DNA from: CAYPHJ01 sp964410485
Lineage (GTDB): Bacteria > Desulfobacterota > Binatia > UBA9968
Direction of reading: 5' to 3'
Length of the DNA: 64,000 nucleotides
NCBI GenBank assembly: GCA_964410485.1
Contig: CAYPHJ010000004.1
Coordinates: 26,538 to 90,537 of the forward strand
Both the position numbers and the translations under genes were made by a program. Under the pieces are notes generated by a model. It searched no databases, was not told the origin of the DNA, and worked only from the letters and a program-made list of their open reading frames with translations. Positions 59,646-64,000 of the stretch are shown here, in pieces; position 1 is the stretch's first letter, and the number at the start of each line of letters is the position of its first letter.

Positions 59646-60251
59646 TCACTGTTTCAGCACTTCTTTGATCGCTGCCGTACACCTTCTCGCGACGCTTGGC
59701 CAGTTGATGTTCGCTACGAAGGCGTCAACGTACGCTGCTGCGTTGGCTCCGTAATCCATGTGGTATGAATGTTCGTACATATCGAGCGCCAGAATCGGAT
59801 CCCCACACACTAAAGAGGAGGTATGGTCCCAGGCCCACTGGTTCATCAGCTTCTGAGCGCGCCGAGAATAGGTAAGCAAAACCCACCCGGAGCCGCCGCC
59901 TAAAGCTTTCCCCATGGCAACAAATTCCGCCCGCCAACGCTCGCTCCCACCGAAATCCCGCTCTATGGTTTCTTTGAGCCCGCCTGCCATTTCGCCCTCG
60001 TCGCCAAGACCTTCAAAGTAGATCTCGTGGAGAATCATCGAGTTCGTGGCGATCAGTTCTTCGCGCTTGAGACCGTTCACCAGAAAATTCGGAGCATTGG
60101 CGAAATCGAGACCATCCAGCTGAGCCGTTATGGCGTTGAGGCGCTTCACCGCCCCTCCGTAATTGTTCTCGTAGTGACTTCTGATCAGCTTCTCAGAAAG
60201 TCCCTTGAGCCTGGATGGGTCGCAGGCAATAGGTTTCATATCATATGCCAT
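59646..60251 (-). CDS. sodB: Superoxide dismutase, Fe/Mn type
   Basis: The 201-residue enzyme has all four metal ligands: His26 (SHYENNYGG), His75 (ILHEIYFEGL), Asp157 and His161 (LDMYEHSYHMDYG). It dismutes superoxide, which forms when chromate is reduced inside the cell, consistent with its place between chrB2 and chrA. GGAGG precedes the ATG. Confidence 0.96.
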   Translation of the reverse strand: MAYDMKPIACDPSRLKGLSEKLIRSHYENNYGGAVKRLNAITAQLDGLDFANAPNFLVNGLKREELIATNSMILHEIYFEGLGDEGEMAGGLKETIERDFGGSERWRAEFVAMGKALGGGSGWVLLTYSRRAQKLMNQWAWDHTSSLVCGDPILALDMYEHSYHMDYGANAAAYVDAFVANINWPSVARRCTAAIKEVLKQ

Positions 60252-60319
60252 CGTTCCTCCTTCACACTCGACCGAGATGACTGTTACGCTCTCCCAATTC
60301 CGGGTCAGTCTTGCGACCG

Positions 60320-60775
60320 CTAGTCTTCGCTCTTGGCTTCAGCGCTTTCGCGCTGCGCCACGTGTTGGCAGTAAGCGTACAGCGCATCATAGACGGCCAT
60401 CTCGCGCTCGAGAAGCTCGTGATCATCGTCATAAAATAACCGGAAGCCTTCGGCGATGGCCTCGAGACCTGGGGACTGCGGCGTCAGATCTTTCGCGTTC
60501 GTATCCGCACCACGAACAATCAGGGCTAACCTTCGCAATGCCGGGTCTTGAAGGTTGTATTTTCGTACGATGGCGTCAAAACTGCACTCTGACCCCTGGT
60601 GGCCAAGCTCCACATCGGGGATATCGAAGGGCAGAGCGTCTTCGCGCTTGGCGGTTTCGAGAACACGGTCTGCCGGGACGTACAAAATCTCCGCGTCAGG
60701 ATCAACGAACCGCTTGATCAGCCACGGACAAGCGACGCGATCGACCTTCGGGCGCGCGCGGGTTACCCATTTCAT
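60320..60775 (-). CDS. Short ChrB-like chromate resistance protein (C-terminal domain only)
   Basis: The 151-residue protein aligns with the C-terminal half of the divergent chrB product: W-V-T-R-x-x-x-x-V-D-R-x-A-x-x-W-L-I opens both, followed by RF-DP-A and a VPA turn. It lacks the N-terminal DNA-binding-like part. Such stand-alone C-terminal ChrB domains appear in chromate operons. First gene of the minus-strand operon. Confidence 0.85.
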   Translation of the reverse strand: MKWVTRARPKVDRVACPWLIKRFVDPDAEILYVPADRVLETAKREDALPFDIPDVELGHQGSECSFDAIVRKYNLQDPALRRLALIVRGADTNAKDLTPQSPGLEAIAEGFRLFYDDDHELLEREMAVYDALYAYCQHVAQRESAEAKSED

Positions 60776-60799
60776 GATTCACCTTCTTTGTGATATCTA

Positions 60800-60845
60800 A
60801 CAACTGAACTGTCATTTATAACAGTTGTATCTTCACGTCAACGTG
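60800..60845. promoter_or_regulatory. Inverted repeats in the chr divergent promoter
   Basis: ACAACTG (60800-60806) faces CAGTTGT (60822-60828), with a nested AACTGT...ACAGTT pair; CACGT-CA-ACGTG follows at 60834-60845. Only 82 bp separates the two gene starts, so these are good candidates for operators of a regulator, ChrB being the obvious one. Confidence 0.5.
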
Positions 60846-60857
60846 TAATGCAAGGCC

Positions 60858-61835
60858 ATGCAGGATGCTGGAGAAGAAGGCCGCTGGTTGGTTCTCATCC
60901 ACCAAATCCCGCCTAAGCCCGATTATTTTCGCGTTAAAATCTGGCGCCGGCTGCACAAAATCGGCGCCGTGGCAGTCAAGAATTCTGTTTACGTCCTGCC
61001 CAAAACGGAACAGGCGCAGGAGGACTTCCACTGGCTGGTGAGTGAAATTGTCGGCGGCGGCGGCGAGGCGATGCTGTGCGAGGCCCGATTTGTTGAGGGG
61101 CTCACCGATGGGCAGATTGAGGATTTGTTCCGCTCAGTGCGCGCTTCAGAATACCAGCAGATCGCTGAAGAGGCGCGCCGTCTGGCCAAATCGCTCCCCC
61201 GGTCTCCGCCGGAAGGCGAGGAGGGACGGAGTCAACTCCAAGGCGCGGTCGAACGATTAAAAGTGCGATTGGCAGAAGTGGCAACCATTGATTTTTTTGG
61301 CGCGCCCGGGGAAGAACCTGCGCGAGGGCTGTTAGCCGAGCTCGAGGCCAGAATCCATACGATCCACCGTGCCGCTGATAAGCCGGCACGCGCACTCCGG
61401 CACGAATTTCAGGGCAGAACCTGGGTGACCAGGAAAGGAATTTACGTGGACCGAATGGCAAGCGCCTGGCTCATCCAGCGCTTTATTGATCCGCAAGCCT
61501 GCTTTAAGTTTGTCCCGGCCAAGGGGTATGCGCCGACACCGGGCGAGCTGCGCTTCGATATGTTCGAAGCTGAATTCACACATGAGGGTGATCGCTGCAC
61601 GTTCGAAGTGCTGGCTCAACATTTTGGACTTGCGGATCCAGCGTTGCGAGTTATCGGCGAGATTGTTCATGACATCGATCTCAAAGATTCTAAGTTTCGC
61701 CGCCAGCAAACGCCCGGCATTGAGCTACTCATTGCTGCGATCGCCATGGCGCACAAAGATGATGAGTCCCGCCTCAACCGCGCTTCAGCCGTGTTCGACG
61801 ATTTGTATGAATATTTCAAAAGAAAACGCTCCTGA
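60858..61835 (+). CDS. chrB: Chromate resistance/regulatory protein ChrB
   Basis: The 325-residue protein has an N-terminal ChrB domain (WLVLIHQIPPKPDYFRVKIW, KNSVYVLP; about 1-180) and the C-terminal domain (WVTRKGIYVDRMASAWLIQ; about 195-325). In known systems ChrB acts as a chromate-responsive regulator. It is transcribed away from chrB2-sodB-chrA across shared inverted repeats. Confidence 0.93.
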   Translation: MQDAGEEGRWLVLIHQIPPKPDYFRVKIWRRLHKIGAVAVKNSVYVLPKTEQAQEDFHWLVSEIVGGGGEAMLCEARFVEGLTDGQIEDLFRSVRASEYQQIAEEARRLAKSLPRSPPEGEEGRSQLQGAVERLKVRLAEVATIDFFGAPGEEPARGLLAELEARIHTIHRAADKPARALRHEFQGRTWVTRKGIYVDRMASAWLIQRFIDPQACFKFVPAKGYAPTPGELRFDMFEAEFTHEGDRCTFEVLAQHFGLADPALRVIGEIVHDIDLKDSKFRRQQTPGIELLIAAIAMAHKDDESRLNRASAVFDDLYEYFKRKRS

Positions 61836-62019
61836 GTGGAGTCCGGTCGCGATTTACCGGAGGTGCATAGCCGGCGACGAGGAAAAATGAAACGAAAGCA
61901 CTGCTGTCCAAAATAGGTACAAGTGCCGTTGCTGCATATTGATTTACCGATCATATTTTGAAGTTTTTGAGATTTTTTAGATCCAGGTCTTCGTAGAGTT
62001 TTAGTCGCTGACCGCTAAG
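61836..62019. other. Non-coding stretch after chrB
   Basis: AT-rich; no gene or terminator of convincing quality was seen before the repeat at 62020. Confidence 0.35.
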
Positions 62020-62120
62020 AAAATCCCCCTTAATCCCCCTTTTCAAAGGGGGAAATTGCCGGTACGATCACGATTTCCCCTCTTTGGAAAATTTTGGAAA
62101 GAGGGGCCAGGGGAGATTTT
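62020..62120. repeat. AAAATCCCCC/GGGGAGATTTT inverted-repeat element
   Basis: The left arm aaaatccccc-ttaatccccc is mirrored by gaggggccaggggagatttt on the right, with internal CCCCCTTTTCAAAGGGGG and CCCCTCTTTGGAAA hairpins. It reaches within 9 bp of the ribbon-helix-helix start and supplies its upstream region. Confidence 0.65.
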
Positions 62121-62128
62121 GGACAAGA

Positions 62129-62362
62129 GTGAAACGAAAGATTAGCGCCGTAATAGAAGAAGAAATTATCCGGTTGGCAAAACGGCGCGCCGCCGAACAG
62201 GGGCGTGCCCTTGGTGATCTCATCCAGGACGCGCTCGTACAGTATCTTCGGAAACACACTACTACACCTGAGCAACGAAATGTCGCCTATCACGTGTTCT
62301 GCGAGCGACCGATGAAGATTCCGCCAGAAGAACTCCGCCATGTCCTTGAAGAAGATATCTGA
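62129..62362 (+). CDS. Ribbon-helix-helix protein, possible orphan antitoxin
   Basis: The protein has 77 residues from the GTG at 62129: VKRKISAVIEEEIIRLAKRR, then AAEQGRALGDLIQDALVQYL form a ribbon-helix-helix DNA-binding fold. The C-terminal tail (PMKIPPEELRHVLEEDI) could bind a toxin. No toxin gene follows; the next frames are remnants. An ATG at 62084 would begin inside the repeat and add unlikely sequence. Confidence 0.65.
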   Translation: MKRKISAVIEEEIIRLAKRRAAEQGRALGDLIQDALVQYLRKHTTTPEQRNVAYHVFCERPMKIPPEELRHVLEEDI

Positions 62363-62548
62363 GGGCGCTGAACTTCCAAAAAATTCTTGCCCTCAACCGT
62401 GCGAATTTCCTGAAATGCGGCAAATTTTTGATGGCTTACGTGCTTTCGGCCCGGTTTGAAGATATAGCTCCCCGCTTGTATTTTCTGCTCGTTCATCTTC
62501 AGCGAATTTCCGCCGAGGCCGGAAAGTGGCGCTCCGCCGACTCGCGGA

Positions 62549-62769
62549 ATGCGATACCAGAAGGGACTACGCGTCAAGCACCCGCTGGTTCCTGATTGGG
62601 GAGTTGGTGAGGTGCTTGAAGACAGCCCCGGAAATACCGTGAAGGCGTTTTCATAGGGGCTGGTGAGAAGACGCTTTCCTTGCGGGAGCTTGAGCTGACA
62701 GTACTCCAAGGGAGCGAGGCTAATCACCCGCTCCTCAACAATCTGAAAATAGCTGGAAAGGTGGAGTGA
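62549..62769 (+). pseudogene. Frameshifted DUF3553-family gene
   Basis: From the ATG at 62549 the first frame gives MRYQKGLRVKHP...WGVGEVLEDSPGNTVKAF and stops. After TTTT at 62648-62651 the next frame gives FIGAGEKTLSLRELELTVL and EANHPLLNNL to the TGA at 62769. Together they form a full DUF3553 domain (short beta barrel of unknown role). One extra T would restore it, so homopolymer error or genuine decay are both possible. Confidence 0.75.
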
Positions 62770-62906
62770 CATATAGAACTTTGCCGGAGTCCATCCGGAA
62801 GTTTCTCAAGGAGTATCCCGGCGGGTTTTACGGAGAAAAATTTGCTGGACGTCTTGAACCGATCGTGCTACGTACGGCAGTTTTCCCACCCGGCTATCCC
62901 GAGTAG
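62766..62906 (+). CDS. 46-residue frame overlapping the DUF3553 stop
   Basis: The GTG at 62766 shares bases with the TGA of the DUF3553 gene (GTGA). The product (TYRTLPESIRKFLKEYPGGF, then YGEKFAGRLEPIVLRTAVF) has protein-like composition but no recognised family. It may be the front of a longer gene cut short by rearrangement. Confidence 0.35.
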   Translation: MTYRTLPESIRKFLKEYPGGFYGEKFAGRLEPIVLRTAVFPPGYPE

Positions 62907-63181
62907 CGGCCTTTCCAGGCCGTGTAGCGAGCGAAACCGTGGAACCCTTCGATGAACTCAGGATAGGCTTTTGGAACAATTGGAACGGGAGTCGCCTTTT
63001 TCCGATTACCCCTTATCCTGTTTATCCAACACGCATGTCCTTCCCCCACGTTTTTCATCCTTGCGCGCTGGCTCTTTTTTCTCATTTCCGCTTTCATCTT
63101 TCATAATTCATCCCTTCTCGTGCACCCACGCCCGCGTCTTTTCCGGTCCACGAGCAGGGTCTTTCTTGCGACTGGCCAAAG
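62907..63181. other. Non-coding stretch upstream of brnT
   Basis: Contains a fragment resembling the family B core (CCTTCGATGAACTCAGGAT near 62945). No gene is supported. Confidence 0.35.
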
Positions 63182-63197
63182 TTATGTATATACATAA
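63182..63197. promoter_or_regulatory. Perfect 16-bp palindrome, brnTA operator
   Basis: TTATGTATATACATAA is self-complementary and ends 3 bp before the brnT ATG. BrnA antitoxins bind palindromes at their own promoters, so this is the expected operator. Confidence 0.6.
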
Positions 63198-63200
63198 TTG

Positions 63201-63488
63201 ATGTTCGATTGGGACCCCAAAAAGGCGAAGGCTAATCAATTCAAACACGGGGTTTCCTTCGAAGAAGCAGCCACCGCGTTTGTTGACCCGGAAGGTTTGG
63301 ATGGTGAGGATCTCCAACATTCACAGGGTGAGTCGCGCCGACTGCGGTTGGCTAAAAGCGGAACTGGAAGAGTCCTGGTTATAGCCTATACGGAAAGGAG
63401 AAGCGGTAATGAAGAGATCACGCGGATCATCAGCGCGAGGCCGGCGAGCCGCAAGGAAAGGAAAAGATACGAAGCGAAAGAAGATTGA
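63201..63488 (+). CDS. brnT: BrnT-family ribonuclease toxin
   Basis: The protein has 95 residues from the ATG at 63201 (MFDWDPKKAKANQFKHGVSF). Family landmarks: D-W-D-x-x-K-A-x-x-N-x-x-K-H-G-V-S-F start, EEAATAFVDPEG, RVLVIAYTER, and RIISARPASRKERKRYE. BrnT is a RelE-fold mRNA-cleaving toxin in the cytoplasm. The palindromic operator lies just upstream and brnA overlaps its 3' end by 80 bp. Confidence 0.9.
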   Translation: MFDWDPKKAKANQFKHGVSFEEAATAFVDPEGLDGEDLQHSQGESRRLRLAKSGTGRVLVIAYTERRSGNEEITRIISARPASRKERKRYEAKED

Positions 63489-63702
63489 CTTTTCGGATAT
63501 TCCGGAGCTTTCCGAGAAGCAACTGTCCCGGATGCGTCGAGTCGGAAGGCCCACAGTAGGTGCCGAAGCGAGAAAGCTCATTGCCATACGGCTCGATCCA
63601 AAGGTTTTAGGGTGGTTGCGCGAGACCGCAGAAAAGAAGGGCTTGCCGTATCAATCGCTCGTCAATCAGATTCTGGCGGAGGAAATGAAGAAGGCCGGTT
63701 AG
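63409..63702 (+). CDS. brnA: BrnA-family antitoxin
   Basis: The 97-residue protein has a basic N-terminus, then the toxin-binding IDFSDIPELSEKQLSRMRRV segment, and a C-terminal ribbon-helix-helix (KLIAIRLDPKVLGWLRETAE, PYQSLVNQILAEEM). AAAGGAG precedes the ATG inside brnT. It neutralises BrnT and represses the operon. Confidence 0.9.
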   Translation: MKRSRGSSARGRRAARKGKDTKRKKIDFSDIPELSEKQLSRMRRVGRPTVGAEARKLIAIRLDPKVLGWLRETAEKKGLPYQSLVNQILAEEMKKAG

Positions 63703-63729
63703 CAAAACCAATCTGATCTTCCCTAATGA

Positions 63730-63984
63730 GCAGATGTCGTCGAAGGACGGCTTCCAGAGCTTGCCGAGAACAAAGAGCTGAGCGTAAGCGAAATTGCCCG
63801 GGCGGTCGGCCGCAGTGTGCAGCGGGTGAGTACCGTGCTCGGCGTCCTGCGAGTTGCCGAGGTGGTGCGCTACCAGGCCGACGGCAAGCGAAATCGCTAC
63901 CGGCTCAAACACCCCGGAGAGGTCAGAGGCATACTCAGCGTCCTCGGCCGATTTGTGAAAAGCGCTTCGACGGTGCGGAGTTAA
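63730..63984 (+). pseudogene. Headless winged-helix (ArsR-like) regulator fragment
   Basis: The frame opens after a TGA at 63727-63729 and runs 84 codons to TAA 63984 without an initiation codon near its front. LSVSEIARAVGRSVQRVSTV, then RYQADGKRNRYRLKHP, forms a winged helix. The N-terminal part is missing, so this is a remnant. Confidence 0.55.
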
Positions 63985-64000
63985 AATCAATCCCGTCTCG

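Noticed and set aside
62290..62496. Minus-strand frame starting MNEQKIQAGSYIF opposite the ribbon-helix-helix end
   Set aside because: The composition is protein-like, but it overlaps a better-supported gene, has no ribosome site and no recognised family.

Overview
The window looks like part of the chromosome of an uncultured, moderately GC-rich Gram-negative bacterium. Evidence for two membranes includes a type IV pilus secretin operon, a TonB/ExbB/ExbD set, TatA and lipoproteins. Core genes (nuo, aro, priA-def-fmt-rsmB-rpe, clpAS) sit beside orphan tripartite-tricarboxylate receptors, metal-dependent amidohydrolases and a molybdenum hydroxylase. That mix is typical of metagenome-assembled soil or groundwater lineages near the old Deltaproteobacteria (Binatota, Rokubacteria/Methylomirabilota or similar). 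The placement is inference; no rRNA gene is present. A 100-N gap at 10819-10918 shows that this is a scaffolded assembly.

Layout. 0-2.3 kb: start of a complex I operon on the minus strand (nuoA, then a nuoC-like start) behind a promoter and attenuator-like hairpin, then a TrkA-N/DHH phosphoesterase. 2.6-5.6 kb: orphan ABC permease, VTT-domain membrane protein, uppP. 5.8-10.7 kb: tatA, two secreted proteins built from the same 24-residue acidic repeat, tonB, exbB, exbD; a von Willebrand A protein converges on them across the gap. 12.5-16.9 kb: a coiled-coil periplasmic protein and the shikimate genes aroC-aroK-aroB-aroQ. 17.0-22.6 kb: a small XRE regulator heading pilM-N-O-P-Q, followed by a frameshifted OmlA-like gene. 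23.0-28.9 kb: priA-def-fmt-rsmB-rpe, then tRNA-Pro(CGG).

29-48 kb is accessory and catabolic: a molybdenum hydroxylase (FAD, Mo and 2Fe-2S subunits) with a BNR-repeat protein, two amidohydrolases, an NAD-dependent epimerase, three solute receptors without their membrane subunits, an amidase translationally coupled to a 58-residue GatC-like protein, a gamma-glutamyltransferase-like hydrolase and a 5'-truncated DapA-family gene. Two small genes stand out: a 32-residue membrane protein with its own leader hairpin and terminator, and a 68-residue protein made of one duplicated 23-residue unit.

48-58 kb returns to housekeeping: Ste24-type M48 protease, clpS-clpA, a four-CBS protein upstream of korA-korB, a cysteine hydrolase and a molybdopterin-binding protein. 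58.2-61.8 kb is a divergent chromate/superoxide defence locus (chrB2-sodB-chrA facing chrB) over inverted repeats. 62-64 kb is decaying accessory DNA: an orphan ribbon-helix-helix gene, a frameshifted DUF3553 gene, a complete brnT-brnA module with a perfect palindromic operator, and a headless winged-helix gene. Short inverted-repeat elements of several families are scattered between genes.

The strongest candidates for something undescribed are the tatA/repeat-protein/TonB-ExbB-ExbD locus at 6-10.7 kb, the amidase with its GatC-like partner, and the two small orphan proteins at 44.6 and 45.5 kb.
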